A stretch of DNA of 64,000 bases from Pleurocapsa minor GSE-CHR-MK 17-07R (GTDB lineage Bacteria > Chloroflexota > Anaerolineae > Aggregatilineales > Phototrophicaceae), in NCBI GenBank assembly GCA_019359125.1, contig JAHHHY010000002.1, positions 620,001-684,000 on the forward strand, in the 5' to 3' direction. The notes beneath the pieces are model-generated. The model was given only the letters and a program-made list of their open reading frames with translations. It did not search any database and was not told the DNA's origin. Below are positions 31,345 to 40,426 of this stretch, in pieces. A program made the position numbers and the translations under genes. The number at the start of each line of letters is the position of its first letter. Within the stretch, counting starts at the first letter, position 1.

Positions 31345-32559
31345 ATGCACAATGACCCCAGGCAGACCTCAACCGCCCGCAAAGCCGGCCGCTTCAGCGC
31401 GGATGAACGCAACGCCATGCGCGCCTTTTTGCAGCGCAGCGAAGTGCGTCTGTCCACCATCCATCGCGTCGCCGTCGGATTCATCAGCGGGGCAGGGCTG
31501 TTGTTTCTGTTTCCCGTTTTCCTGAAAGACGGTGTGCTGGCGGTGATGCGCGGCATCTTCGACTACGTGCCGCCGCCCGCCGCAGACCTGACGGGCACGC
31601 TGGGCATCATCGCCACCTACCTGCTGGTGTTGTACCCGTTTGCCCTGTCGCTGGCGATTCCGGCGGCCGCGCTGATCCTGCTGCTGAAAGACATCGTGCG
31701 CTTTTACTTCGTCGGGCATCCGCCCAGCTTTCCCGAAGAACACTTCAACCCGCGCTTCGTGCTGACCGGCATCGCCTTTTCGCCCGACGAGAGCGAAGAC
31801 GTGAAAGCGCGCGTGCTGCGCTATCAGTATGGTACCGACCTGATCAATTTTGTCATCTCGCAGTCCGATGCAAAAAGCCGCTATTTCAGCGGGCTGATCG
31901 ACAAGCCGCATCGTATGATCGTGCCGCGCACGCGCAAGCTGCCGCGTCTGATTCGCCGGGATGTGCTGGAAGTGCCCAGCGGCAAGGCGCTGGATGCGCT
32001 GGAAGACGATGACATTGTGCGCGTGCATGGCACTGTGCATGTCGCCGACGAGGACGAGCCAGTGCTGCATGTGCCCTATGTCGACCGCACGCTGAAGGAA
32101 ATCGACCGCTTCAATGCGGCGCTGGGGCTGGCCGGGCTGTATGACCGCGAGCTGTATCAGGAAGTGGCCAAGACGGAGGTCTCGCTGGTGCGCCATGCCA
32201 TCCTGCTGCGGCGGCTGGTGCTGCGCTACTTTCAGGCGCTGCTGATCCTGATCTGGACCAGCCTGCTCACGTTCATGATGCTGCCGTTTTTACAGGATGA
32301 GCGCGAGCGTATTCCGGTGCTGATTGTGTTTTCGGTCGCGTATACCGTGTGGGCAGCGGCCGCGCCCTATATTGTGGATATGCCGCTGATGTGGCTGGCC
32401 AGCATGAGCCGTGATGACGTGAAGAAGCGCGGGATTCGCCAGTTTCAGGAGAGCGACGGCCTGCACTATTTCAGCAAGCTGACGCGCTGGTCGTGCTACC
32501 TGGCGCTGGCGGCCACGATCTTGTCGCTGGCTCTGGAGCTGGGTCTGAGGCTGGTCTGA
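31345..32559 (+). CDS. Multi-pass membrane protein of unknown function
   Basis: A 404-residue protein with four strong helices: two near residues 30-60 and 75-110, and two more near 300-345, with a last one at the C-terminus. A cytosolic core of about 180 residues separates the pairs (DLINFVISQSDAKSRYFSG, RKLPRLIRRDVLEVPSG). No domain is recognised. Start ATG 31345 is in front of the conserved-looking N-terminus; the open frame before it belongs to non-coding leader. It is divergent from the ECF sigma gene. Confidence 0.6.
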   Translation: MHNDPRQTSTARKAGRFSADERNAMRAFLQRSEVRLSTIHRVAVGFISGAGLLFLFPVFLKDGVLAVMRGIFDYVPPPAADLTGTLGIIATYLLVLYPFALSLAIPAAALILLLKDIVRFYFVGHPPSFPEEHFNPRFVLTGIAFSPDESEDVKARVLRYQYGTDLINFVISQSDAKSRYFSGLIDKPHRMIVPRTRKLPRLIRRDVLEVPSGKALDALEDDDIVRVHGTVHVADEDEPVLHVPYVDRTLKEIDRFNAALGLAGLYDRELYQEVAKTEVSLVRHAILLRRLVLRYFQALLILIWTSLLTFMMLPFLQDERERIPVLIVFSVAYTVWAAAAPYIVDMPLMWLASMSRDDVKKRGIRQFQESDGLHYFSKLTRWSCYLALAATILSLALELGLRLV

Positions 32560-32633
32560 CGCGATTCAGGCGTTTTCATTGGCGCGATGCTTGAGTACAA
32601 TCGCGCTTCAGTCATCACATGCCGGAGCGACTT

Positions 32634-32891
32634 ATGGCCCCACCGCTGCAACCCCCAAACTATACGCGCACCGCCATGATCGGCGCAGTGCTGGCCGTCA
32701 TTGGCATCATCCTGTTCGTGCTGTTGTGGATTGGGCTGGGCAACGCTGGCGTCGCCAACGCACCGCGACTGTTTGCGTCGATGTGCGTACCCCCGCTGAT
32801 CATCGGCCTGATCGTGGGCAGCTATGCCCTGTTTGCCCGGCGGCACGGCGTCAGCCAGGTGCTGGAAGAAGACCCGACGAACCCGGAATAG
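32634..32891 (+). CDS. Small two-helix membrane protein
   Basis: An 85-residue protein with two hydrophobic segments (MIGAVLAVIGIILFVLLWIG and ASMCVPPLIIGLIVGSYAL) and a short charged tail. The start is ATG 32634, with GGAG at 32623-32626, rather than in-frame ATG 32619. No family is recognised. It lies between a membrane protein gene and a convergent methyltransferase. Confidence 0.5.
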   Translation: MAPPLQPPNYTRTAMIGAVLAVIGIILFVLLWIGLGNAGVANAPRLFASMCVPPLIIGLIVGSYALFARRHGVSQVLEEDPTNPE

Positions 32892-32904
32892 GTCGACTGA
32901 CCCG

Positions 32905-33573
32905 TCACGGTTTCGCGAAGCGGTAGGCGACCACGACTGGTTTTCCGCGCATCGCGGGCGGGGCCACAGCATCCGGCACGCCCGGCTCGCGCACGGCCTC
33001 CAGCCGCAGGCCGGCATCATGCCCAACATTTATGACGCTGCTGAGCGCATGCACATAATGTTCCACTTCACGGGCGCGCCCGTCTGACCCGGTGAACGTG
33101 CGCCGCGCCCCGTTCATATACGCGTACGGGTGAAAATCGCTGACCAGCGCCCATCCCCCCGGGCGCAGCACCCGCGCAATTTCCTGCATCGCGGCATCTA
33201 CCCGCTTCAGATGGCCGATCGCCAGCGCGCAAATAATGCCGTCCATACAGGCCGGGCGCATCGGCAGCGCGTCCATATCCGCCCCGATACGCGTGTCAAG
33301 CGCGTTGTGCGCCAGCATGTCGATGCTGTTGTCGGTGCAGATCACGCGTGCCGCGCCGCGCTGCATAGCGATGTGCCCGTAGCGACCGGTGCCGCCCGCC
33401 AGATCAAGCACCGTCTGCCCGGTCATGTCTGGCAGCAGCGCCAGCATACAGGCTTCTTCGGCCTGCATCAGCGCGTTGTGCGCGTGCGGGGGATAGTGCG
33501 CGGCCCACTGCGCGTAGGCGTCCACGCTGGACAGCGGCGCGGCTGCCTCCCCGGACCCCAGCAGGTTCTTCAT
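32905..33573 (-). CDS. SAM-dependent methyltransferase
   Basis: A 222-residue class I methyltransferase. Motif I is VLDLAGGTGRYGHIA, followed by an acidic residue in VICTDNSIDML, ALPMRPACMDGIICALAIGH (motif IV-like) and LRPGGWALVSDFHP (motif VI-like). I place the start at ATG 33573, just after the upstream stop at 33576. In the radical-SAM operon it could methylate a modified peptide or lipid product, but no precursor gene is visible. Confidence 0.78.
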   Translation of the reverse strand: MKNLLGSGEAAAPLSSVDAYAQWAAHYPPHAHNALMQAEEACMLALLPDMTGQTVLDLAGGTGRYGHIAMQRGAARVICTDNSIDMLAHNALDTRIGADMDALPMRPACMDGIICALAIGHLKRVDAAMQEIARVLRPGGWALVSDFHPYAYMNGARRTFTGSDGRAREVEHYVHALSSVINVGHDAGLRLEAVREPGVPDAVAPPAMRGKPVVVAYRFAKP

Positions 33574-33575
33574 TC

Positions 33576-34115
33576 TCACTGCCAGTTTTCCCATATCGGA
33601 ATGCTGTCTTTCCCGGCGGCAAGGCCGACATGCGTGTACTGGATAGTGGAAACGATCATCAGGTCGGCCCACAGGCGAAAAGCAGCGTCGTTGTCGCTCA
33701 GGGCATGGCGCGTGCCATCCGGCAGGTACAGCCAGCGATAGGCGATGTGACGGCGTTCCTCGCGCGTCGTCCGCCTGACCAGCTCGGCATACCACAGCGG
33801 CAGCGGGAACGGCTCGTCGTCTGGCTCGCCTTGTCTGCTGGAGCGCCAGTAGCCGAAGGCGATGCCTGCCGCCCCCAGCAGATAGACCGGCGTGTTCAGG
33901 CGAAACTGCGCGGCCACCAGCAGCCCTATGCTCAGCAGCGCCATGCCGCCCCAGAAGCTCATGTGCGAGACCGGATCAAAGAAAATCTCGTTGGGCTGAT
34001 ACAGCTCCCAGCGCCGCAGGATAATGCCTTTCAGGCGGCCGCTGAGGATAAGGGTCAGCCGGATGAGGAATCCCAGGCTCACCAGTGCGACGACGGCCAG
34101 GACGACGATGCTCAT
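33576..34115 (-). CDS. Membrane protein of unknown function in radical SAM operon
   Basis: A 179-residue protein with three predicted helices (residues 3-24, 55-72, 74-90) and a cytosolic C-terminal part (PFPLPLWYAELVRRTTREERRH). No known motif. It starts 4 bp after the radical SAM stop and ends 2 bp before the methyltransferase, so the three genes form one operon. Confidence 0.58.
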   Translation of the reverse strand: MSIVVLAVVALVSLGFLIRLTLILSGRLKGIILRRWELYQPNEIFFDPVSHMSFWGGMALLSIGLLVAAQFRLNTPVYLLGAAGIAFGYWRSSRQGEPDDEPFPLPLWYAELVRRTTREERRHIAYRWLYLPDGTRHALSDNDAAFRLWADLMIVSTIQYTHVGLAAGKDSIPIWENWQ

Positions 34116-34119
34116 GCTG

Positions 34120-35169
34120 CTACAGGCTCATCAGACTGCGCGGCCCCTTGTAGAGCGGACACACGCATTTGCCACATTCACGACGCTGTCCAGAGCGCAC
34201 CGCATCGCGCATGGCGACAGCCTCCGGGCTGTTGATAGCGGCGCGCAGCCCCCCGTTTAGTTTGCCGACGGCGGGCAGGAAGTAGCACGGGCGAATCGTC
34301 CCGTCGACTTCGATGACGACCGATGTTTGCGGGGCATTGCAGCGCACGGGCGGAAATGGCCCCTCGGCGAGGCTGGCGTGGAAGTAGGGCACCATGCGGC
34401 GCAGCTTGTCCGGCGATTCGCTGATGCGCCCGCTGGCAAACAGGCTGGCGTGGCGCACAAACAGCGTTTCCAGCGAGGCCTCGAACAGGGCGATATCGTC
34501 GTGCGAGAGCGCGCCTGCGGGCGGCTGATGCGGCGAGACCGGAATCAGCGGCAGGTCGGCGGGCAGCTCCTCGAAGCGTGGCCCGAAGGCGAACGGGTTG
34601 CTGGTGTCGATGGCGAGAAAGCTGATGTGATTGACATCAGCCGCGACGGCCCGCGTGATGATCGCGTCCAGCTCGGCATAATTATCACGCTGGATGGTGG
34701 TCCGCGTCGTCACCGGGATGCCTGCCTGGCGCGCCAGCGTGATGCCCTCGAACACCAGGTCAAGCGCGTCCACGCCACGGATGCGCGCATAGGTGGCGGC
34801 TTTTCCGGCGTCGATGCTGACGACCAGTTCGTCCACCTGCGCGATGACATCGGCCGACTGTTTCTTGAGCAGCAGGCCGTTGGTTAACAGGATGACGCGC
34901 ACGCCCTGTGCCCGAAACTGCCGCGCGATGTCCGGCCATTCGGGATGCTGCATGGCTTCACCGCCGCTCAGCACGACCCATTTCATGCGCAGCGACGCGG
35001 CATCGCCGGCCAGCGATGCAATCAGGTTCATGTCCATGTTGCGGCGCGGGCTTTTCCAGATGTCGCACATGATGCAACGGCTGTTGCAGCCATCGGTCAG
35101 ATAAAGCACGGCGATGGGCAGCGTGGACAGGCGCGACGAGACGAGGTTGGGCAGGTGATGGATGCTCAT
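34120..35169 (-). CDS. Radical SAM protein with SPASM-like C-terminus
   Basis: A 349-residue radical SAM enzyme. The [4Fe-4S]-binding CNSRCIMC motif gives C28, C32 and C35, followed by a (beta-alpha)8-type core with VVLSGGEAMQHPEW and NGLLL. The C-terminal region has further cysteines (VRCNAPQTSV, IRPCYFL, CGKCVCPLY) typical of SPASM/Twitch auxiliary clusters. These enzymes modify peptides, proteins or carbohydrates; the target here is unknown. It heads an operon with a membrane protein and a methyltransferase. Confidence 0.86.
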   Translation of the reverse strand: MSIHHLPNLVSSRLSTLPIAVLYLTDGCNSRCIMCDIWKSPRRNMDMNLIASLAGDAASLRMKWVVLSGGEAMQHPEWPDIARQFRAQGVRVILLTNGLLLKKQSADVIAQVDELVVSIDAGKAATYARIRGVDALDLVFEGITLARQAGIPVTTRTTIQRDNYAELDAIITRAVAADVNHISFLAIDTSNPFAFGPRFEELPADLPLIPVSPHQPPAGALSHDDIALFEASLETLFVRHASLFASGRISESPDKLRRMVPYFHASLAEGPFPPVRCNAPQTSVVIEVDGTIRPCYFLPAVGKLNGGLRAAINSPEAVAMRDAVRSGQRRECGKCVCPLYKGPRSLMSL

Positions 35170-35251
35170 GAATTCATTCTAGTTCGGGAAGGTCATGTTC
35201 ACAAATTGTGCTACAATGGAGGCCAAATTTTGCGCCAGAACAGACACCTAC

Positions 35252-36622
35252 ATGCTCAATCCTGAATTCCTGAAAAACGGACCCGGCCCCCGCCTGGCCT
35301 TCCTTGAACAACCAGAGTCGACGTCGATTGCGGAGACGCTGGTGTCGTTTGCCAATACTGAAGGCGGGACGCTGGTCGTCGGGCTGAAGGAAAATGGCGA
35401 GGCCACCGGGAAATTTGACCCCGAAATGCTGGCCAAGGCGCTCAAAGATGCCGACGCACTGACCAGCCCGCTGGTGGTGACGGGCAACTGGGAGCCGGTC
35501 GAGGTCGAGAATGCCAACGTGTACGCGCTGCGTGTGCCGCGCAGCATCGAGCTGCACGCGCTGACCGATGGCCGCGTGATGATTCGCGGCGACAAGAACA
35601 ATCGTCCGCTGGGCGGCCAGGAAATCCTCAAGCTGGCCAGCGCCAAGAGCACCGGCGATTTTGAGTCGGAGGCCGTCGCTGGCGTCACCAAAGAAAATTT
35701 CAGCCCCAAGATCATCGAGGAATATATCGCCAAGCGTGCCGAGCGCACCAAGCGCCCGTTCAACGGCAAGGTCGATGACCTGCTGCGCGAAATCGGCGCG
35801 ATCGACTCGGCTGGCCGCCCGACGGTCGGCGGGATCCTGTGCTTCACCGAATTTCCCCAGCAGTGGATGCCGCAAAGCTCGGTCGTGTTTGCCAAGTTCG
35901 TGGGCAAGACGCCGCGCGGTGAAAACGGGCTGGCTGGCTACACGCGCCGTGAAGAACTGACCGGCCCGCTCCCGCGCCTGATCGAAGCGTCGTGGAACCT
36001 GATCTGGAGCGAGATGGCCGTGGGCGCGGTGGTGAAGGGCCTGGAGCGCGAAGACCAGACCGAGTATCCGCAGTTTGCCGTGCGCGAAGCAATCGTGAAT
36101 GCTGTGTGCCACCGCGACTATCGCCTGAAAGGGCGGCGCATCGAGATTCGCATGTACAGCGACCGCCTGGAAGTCATCAGCCCCGGCGGACTGCCCGGCT
36201 TTATCACCGTGGAAAATATCGTCGACGAGCATTTCAGCCGCAACCCGCGCATCGTCAATGGCCTGTTCCAGTGGGGCTACATCGAGGAGCTGGGCCTGGG
36301 CATCGACCGCATGATGGAAGTGATGGAGCAGGCGGGGCATCTGCCGCCCAGCTTTGACGCGCGCCCGTACAGCTTCGCCGTCACGCTGTATAACGCCCGT
36401 GAGCGCCAGCAAATGCCCGACTGGGTGCGCAATACCAACCACCGCCAGTCTCGCGCGCTGCAATACATTCGCGAACACGGCTCGATTACCAACCGCGAGT
36501 ATCGCGGGCTGTGCCAGGGCGTCAGCGCCGAGACGCTGCGCCTGGACCTGGCTGATATGGTGGAGCAGGGCATCCTGCTCAAAGTCGGCTCCAAAAAAGG
36601 TACGTACTACATCCTGAAATAG
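35252..36622 (+). CDS. AlbA_2/HATPase_c_4 domain transcriptional regulator (RecG-like family)
   Basis: A 456-residue protein. Residues about 20-150 form an AlbA_2 (Schlafen-like) domain (ESTSIAETLVSFANTEGGTLVVGLKENG), and about 250-350 a HATPase-like domain (REAIVNAVCHRDYRLKGRRIEIRMY). The C-terminus is a winged helix (SRALQYIREHGSITNREYRGL). This architecture is often annotated as an ATP-dependent regulator or helicase-like protein; its ligand is unknown. Start ATG 35252 is preferred to a frame from 35195, which runs across a TACAAT promoter box at 35212. It is followed 13 bp later by a histidine kinase gene. Confidence 0.8.
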   Translation: MLNPEFLKNGPGPRLAFLEQPESTSIAETLVSFANTEGGTLVVGLKENGEATGKFDPEMLAKALKDADALTSPLVVTGNWEPVEVENANVYALRVPRSIELHALTDGRVMIRGDKNNRPLGGQEILKLASAKSTGDFESEAVAGVTKENFSPKIIEEYIAKRAERTKRPFNGKVDDLLREIGAIDSAGRPTVGGILCFTEFPQQWMPQSSVVFAKFVGKTPRGENGLAGYTRREELTGPLPRLIEASWNLIWSEMAVGAVVKGLEREDQTEYPQFAVREAIVNAVCHRDYRLKGRRIEIRMYSDRLEVISPGGLPGFITVENIVDEHFSRNPRIVNGLFQWGYIEELGLGIDRMMEVMEQAGHLPPSFDARPYSFAVTLYNARERQQMPDWVRNTNHRQSRALQYIREHGSITNREYRGLCQGVSAETLRLDLADMVEQGILLKVGSKKGTYYILK

Positions 36623-36635
36623 CAGAGGAAGCCGT

Positions 36636-37598
36636 ATGACAGGCAGCAATGGCCGCCAGACCCGCGGTCTGTTTCGGTGGTTTCAGCGTGAACCCCAGCC
36701 TGTGGCATCAGCCGATGACCCTGAACAGCGCCAGTTGAAGGCGCAGGTGGAGGCGCTGCGCATCAGCCATGCCGCGGCGCGTGAACAGATGCTGCGCCTC
36801 GACGAGGTCAAGTCCGACTTTATCACCATTGCCAGCCACGAGCTGCGCACGCCGCTGGCCCAGATTCGCGGCTGCACCGATGTGCTGGATGCGCTGTATG
36901 AGGCTGACGCGCTGGACGGTGAAGAACTGGGCGCGATGATCGTGAACATCCGCAAGGCCAGCGAGCGCATGGAAGAGCTGATCGCGGCCATGCTGGATGT
37001 CAGCCAGCTGGACGTGGATGCGATGGACCTGCACTTCACACCGATCACGCTGGAGAGCGCGATGCGCCTCGCGATTGAGCCGCTGACCGAGGCCATGCGC
37101 CAGCGCAAGATTGGTCTGTCGGCGCGCGGCCTGAAAGGCCTGCCCGGCGTCAATGCGGATATGCAGCGGCTGGTGCAGGCGCTGCGCAATGTGCTGGTGA
37201 ATGCGGTCAAATATACGCCTGATGGCGGCAAGATCGATATCAGCGCTGTTGAACAGGCGCACGAGGGCAATCCCGACGAAGCCAAGATTCACATCACGAT
37301 TGCCGATACCGGCGTCGGGATTCAGCCGGAACACCTCGAACTGATCTTCCACAAGTTTTTCCGCGGGCACGACCCGTCCCTGCATTCGACCGGCTCGTAC
37401 AAGTTCATGGGCGCTGGGCCTGGGCTGGGCCTGACGATTGCCAAAGGCGTGATTGAGGGGCACGGCGGGGAAATCTGGGCGGAAAGCTCTGGCTATGACG
37501 CGCAGGCCTTTCCTGGCAGCGCGTTTCACATCCTGCTGCCGCTGCACCCCCCGGCGCAGAAAAACCGCATCGACCTGAAAACTCAGACGGCCGGATAG
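36636..37598 (+). CDS. Soluble sensor histidine kinase
   Basis: A 320-residue kinase with no membrane segment. It has a coiled-coil-like start, the H-box SHELRTPL with phospho-acceptor H68, the N-box VLVNAVKYTPDGG, the G1 box ADTGVGI and the G2 box GPGLGLTIAKG. It lacks PAS or GAF input domains, so it may act downstream of the AlbA_2 regulator encoded 13 bp upstream. Its 3' end overlaps the convergent murI gene by 16 bp. Confidence 0.86.
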   Translation: MTGSNGRQTRGLFRWFQREPQPVASADDPEQRQLKAQVEALRISHAAAREQMLRLDEVKSDFITIASHELRTPLAQIRGCTDVLDALYEADALDGEELGAMIVNIRKASERMEELIAAMLDVSQLDVDAMDLHFTPITLESAMRLAIEPLTEAMRQRKIGLSARGLKGLPGVNADMQRLVQALRNVLVNAVKYTPDGGKIDISAVEQAHEGNPDEAKIHITIADTGVGIQPEHLELIFHKFFRGHDPSLHSTGSYKFMGAGPGLGLTIAKGVIEGHGGEIWAESSGYDAQAFPGSAFHILLPLHPPAQKNRIDLKTQTAG

Positions 37599-38401
37599 CC
37601 TGTCACGGGCGCCTGGATGATGCGTCCGGCAGTTGCGCCGGGCGTCAGCGTCGCGATGTCGCGCGCCAGCTTGGCCGGGTCGCCAGTCGTCAGATAGACC
37701 GTTCCGCCAGCTTCATCCAGCGGGGGCAGCACGCGCCTGGTCTGGCGTGTCACGCCGTCCGCCGGGTCCACCAGCGCCAGCCCCGGATACAGCCTGCCGA
37801 GCATCGGCGCCAGAAACGGAAAATGTGTACAGGCCAGCACGAGCTGGTCGGCCCCGGCGGCGATCAGCGGATCGACGTGATCGCGGATGACGGTTTCGCC
37901 GTGCGCTGAGTCCCAGTCGCCGCTTTCCACCAGCCGCACCAGCTCCGGGCTGATGCGCGTGATAACGTTCACATGTGAGGCGTGGTCGTGCACCACCCGC
38001 TGATACAGCATGCCGCCGGCCGTCGCCCGCGTGGTCAGCACGCCAATCACGCCTGACTGCGTCGCGGCAGCAGCAGGCTTCACGGCTGGCTCGATGCCCA
38101 CAATTGGCTTGTCGGGGAAGGCCTCACGCAGGGCATACAGGCTGGTCGCGCTGGCGGTGTGGCAGGCCAGCACGAGTGCGCGTGCACCGGCGTCAAACAG
38201 CAGCCGGGCCGCGGCCTGCACATAGGTATCAATTTCTTTGACGGGGCGGTCACCATAAGGCACGTGCGCCTGGTCGGCATAAAAGACCAGCGGCACGCCG
38301 GGCATCTCACGCTGCATCACGCGCAGCACAGAGAGGCCGCCGACACCACTGTCAAACACGGCCAGAAAATCACGCGGGAGCCCGTCTGGAAGCGACTGCA
38401 T
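37583..38401 (-). CDS. murI: Glutamate racemase with unusual active-site residue
   Basis: A 272-residue racemase that makes D-glutamate for peptidoglycan. The DSGVGGLSVL motif near the start and the two catalytic cysteines are present: C80 in ACHTASA and C191 in LACTHFPFL. The first motif is normally ACNTA; here the residue after C80 is His instead of Asn, which could alter activity or specificity. It starts 9 bp after the glutamine-amidotransferase-like gene on the same strand. Confidence 0.88.
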   Translation of the reverse strand: MQSLPDGLPRDFLAVFDSGVGGLSVLRVMQREMPGVPLVFYADQAHVPYGDRPVKEIDTYVQAAARLLFDAGARALVLACHTASATSLYALREAFPDKPIVGIEPAVKPAAAATQSGVIGVLTTRATAGGMLYQRVVHDHASHVNVITRISPELVRLVESGDWDSAHGETVIRDHVDPLIAAGADQLVLACTHFPFLAPMLGRLYPGLALVDPADGVTRQTRRVLPPLDEAGGTVYLTTGDPAKLARDIATLTPGATAGRIIQAPVTGYPAV

Positions 38402-38410
38402 CTCGTTTGA

Positions 38411-39148
38411 CTAACCGCGCGCCAGCATGCGTTCGCGGGCGGCGTCCACAAACGTCTGGAACAGGCGGCGCATGCCATCGTCCGACTGGTACAGGTCTTC
38501 GGGGTGCCACTGCACGCTGAGCACGAACGCCTTGCCCGGCACTTCCAGCGCTTCGACCACGCCATCCGGTGCGGAGGCCGTCACCACGGCATTTGGCGCG
38601 GCCAGCTCCACCGACTGATGATGGATGCTGTTGACCTGCACATGGGTGGTGCCCAGGATGCTGGCCAGACGGCTGTCCGGCTGAATGGTGATATCATGGA
38701 TGCGCGTGGCGCGCGGCGTCTCGTTGGAGATGTCGTGGTGCAGGTCGGTGTCCACCTGCGATGGGATATCCTGAATCAGCGTGCCGCCCAGCGCCACATT
38801 GAGCACCTGGTGTCCACGGCAGATGCCAAAAGTGGGCATGTCGTCGCTGACCGACCAGCGCGCCAGCGTCAGCTCGATGGCATCGCGGGCATCGTCCACC
38901 AGGCCGAGCTGCGGATGACGATCGGCATTGTACTGCGCCGGGTCGACATCCGGACCGCCGGGCAGCAGCAGGCCATCCAGACGGTCATAGATTTCACGCA
39001 GGGTGTCGGTGTCCATGTGGGTGGGGATATACACCGGCAGGCCACCCGCCTCGGCGATGGCGCGCGCATTGGGCGCATACATGCGGTTATACGGATTGCC
39101 ATTGATGATGATGGACGACGAGGTGATGCCGATCAATGGACGGGTCAT
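38411..39148 (-). CDS. puuD: Class I glutamine amidotransferase-like hydrolase (PuuD-type)
   Basis: A 245-residue peptidase C26-family protein. The nucleophile elbow FGICRGHQ has catalytic C110 and the triad histidine and glutamate are in VQWHPE. PuuD removes gamma-glutamyl groups from gamma-glutamyl-GABA in putrescine breakdown; this member may act on other gamma-glutamyl compounds. It starts at ATG 39148 and ends 9 bp before murI, giving a two-gene glutamate-related unit. Confidence 0.85.
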   Translation of the reverse strand: MTRPLIGITSSSIIINGNPYNRMYAPNARAIAEAGGLPVYIPTHMDTDTLREIYDRLDGLLLPGGPDVDPAQYNADRHPQLGLVDDARDAIELTLARWSVSDDMPTFGICRGHQVLNVALGGTLIQDIPSQVDTDLHHDISNETPRATRIHDITIQPDSRLASILGTTHVQVNSIHHQSVELAAPNAVVTASAPDGVVEALEVPGKAFVLSVQWHPEDLYQSDDGMRRLFQTFVDAARERMLARG

Positions 39149-39236
39149 GCGAATTCTTCCCTGTATGGAGACACTCTCTGGGACGTTTCGGGGGAGCGGC
39201 TCACCCCTGCTGTGCTGATTTCTGACCTGTATACGA

Positions 39237-39261
39237 CAAAGGGGCGGTCATGACCGCCCCT
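39237..39261 (-). terminator. Terminator after rplS
   Basis: AGGGGCGGTC and GACCGCCCCT pair perfectly around AT; on the minus strand TTTG follows. It lies 38 bp after the L19 stop. Confidence 0.8.
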
Positions 39262-39298
39262 GCCTGAAAATTCAACTGCTGTGCCTGGCGGACGCCGA

Positions 39299-39640
39299 CT
39301 AGCGACGTTCCTTGAGGCGGGCTGCCTTGCCGCGCAGATCGCGCAGGTAGTACAGCTGGGCGCGGCGGACCTTCGCCTTGCGCACGACTTCGATCTTCTC
39401 GATGCGCGGGCTGCGCAGCAGGAACGTGCGCTCGACGCCGATGTTGTGCGATGCAATACGGCGAACGGTGAAGTTCTTCTCGTTGCCGCCCTTGCGCTGG
39501 CGAATGACGACGCCCTGGAACATCTGGGTGCGTTCCTTGTCGCCTTCGACGACGCGGATATACACCTTGATGGTGTCGCCCGAATTGAACGCGGGGAAGC
39601 CGCGGTCGGGGGCCTGAAGTGCCTTGATAAGTTCGTGCAT
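39299..39640 (-). CDS. rplS: 50S ribosomal protein L19
   Basis: A 113-residue L19 protein, located at the 30S-50S interface. The family signature [20 protein letters not shown] and [15 protein letters not shown] are present, and the C-terminus is highly basic. It has its own promoter and terminator and stands apart from the trmD-rimM-rpsP genes that usually neighbour rplS. ATG 39640 is the expected start. Confidence 0.97.
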   Translation of the reverse strand: MHELIKALQAPDRGFPAFNSGDTIKVYIRVVEGDKERTQMFQGVVIRQRKGGNEKNFTVRRIASHNIGVERTFLLRSPRIEKIEVVRKAKVRRAQLYYLRDLRGKAARLKERR

Positions 39641-39757
39641 GGGTGGAGTCCTTACCCTAATGCGCCGCCGTCCACGTTCTAAAGGGGGCAGTTGTCGAAA
39701 GAGACGCGTGCCGCTAAACGCCCGTGCTGCGCTGATCTTTTACTGACAGCATCAGGC

Positions 39758-39785
39758 ATTATATCAGTCACAAGGCGGCAATCAA
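39758..39785 (-). promoter_or_regulatory. Promoter of rplS
   Basis: On the minus strand TTGATT (39785-39780) and a perfect TATAAT (39763-39758) with 16-bp spacing, leaving a leader of about 110 bases before the L19 start. Confidence 0.65.
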
Positions 39786-39801
39786 GACTCGGTTAGCCCG
39801 G

Positions 39802-40350
39802 CTACAGCCCCAGCTGGCGGGCGACGCGCATCAGCCCGACGATACTTTTGCTGTCAATAATGTCGCCGCGCTCAATCATGGCCAGGGCTTCGGACACTGG
39901 CACACGCTCCAGATGGATGGCTTCGTCATCGTCCATGGGCAGGCTGCTTTCCTGAAGCTCACGCGCCAGAAACAGATGCAGGAACTCACTGGTGTAGCCC
40001 GGCGCCAGATAGATGCCGCCCAGCCCCAGCAGGCGGCCCGGCTTATAGCCGGTTTCTTCCTGAAGCTCACGCTCTGCACACACGAAGGGGTCTTCGCCTG
40101 GCTCCAGCGTGCCCGCCGGAATTTCCAGCAGCATGCGCCCGGCCGCAAAGCGATACTGCCGCACCAGCAGCACGTGATCCTTCTCATCCAGCGCGACGAT
40201 GCCCACGCCACCCGGATGCCGCACCACTTCGCGCTTGCTGGTGCTGCCATTGGCAAGCTGAATATCGGCCAGGATGAGCGTGACGACGCGGCCGCTGTAG
40301 ACGGTCGTTTCCTGAAGCGAGATTTCCGGTTGAATGTCGGGAGTGGTCAA
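39802..40350 (-). CDS. Nudix hydrolase (ADP-ribose pyrophosphatase type)
   Basis: A 182-residue Nudix enzyme. The Nudix box runs from GTLEPGEDP through RELQEETGYKPG, matching Gx5Ex7REUxEExGU, with an upstream beta strand of the ADP-ribose-type subfamily. It would hydrolyse ADP-ribose or related nucleoside diphosphates. I place the start at TTG 40350, because GAAAGGA lies 8 bp upstream; an earlier TTG at 40377 overlaps that signal. Confidence 0.86.
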   Translation of the reverse strand: MTTPDIQPEISLQETTVYSGRVVTLILADIQLANGSTSKREVVRHPGGVGIVALDEKDHVLLVRQYRFAAGRMLLEIPAGTLEPGEDPFVCAERELQEETGYKPGRLLGLGGIYLAPGYTSEFLHLFLARELQESSLPMDDDEAIHLERVPVSEALAMIERGDIIDSKSIVGLMRVARQLGL

Positions 40351-40375
40351 AGGCGCACATCCTTTCGGGGAAGAC

Positions 40376-40402
40376 AAAGGGCGCAGCCATCAGACTGCGC
40401 CC
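40376..40402 (-). terminator. Terminator after LysM lipoprotein gene
   Basis: On the minus strand GGGCGCAG and CTGCGCCC form an 8-bp stem followed by TTT, 24 bp after the LysM gene stop. Confidence 0.7.
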
Positions 40403-40426
40403 CGAAGATGAACTGTTCGCGGGGCG

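Noticed and set aside
35195-35251. Upstream start for the AlbA_2 regulator
   Set aside because: The frame runs over a TACAAT box at 35212-35217 and adds residues without conservation; ATG 35252 fits better.
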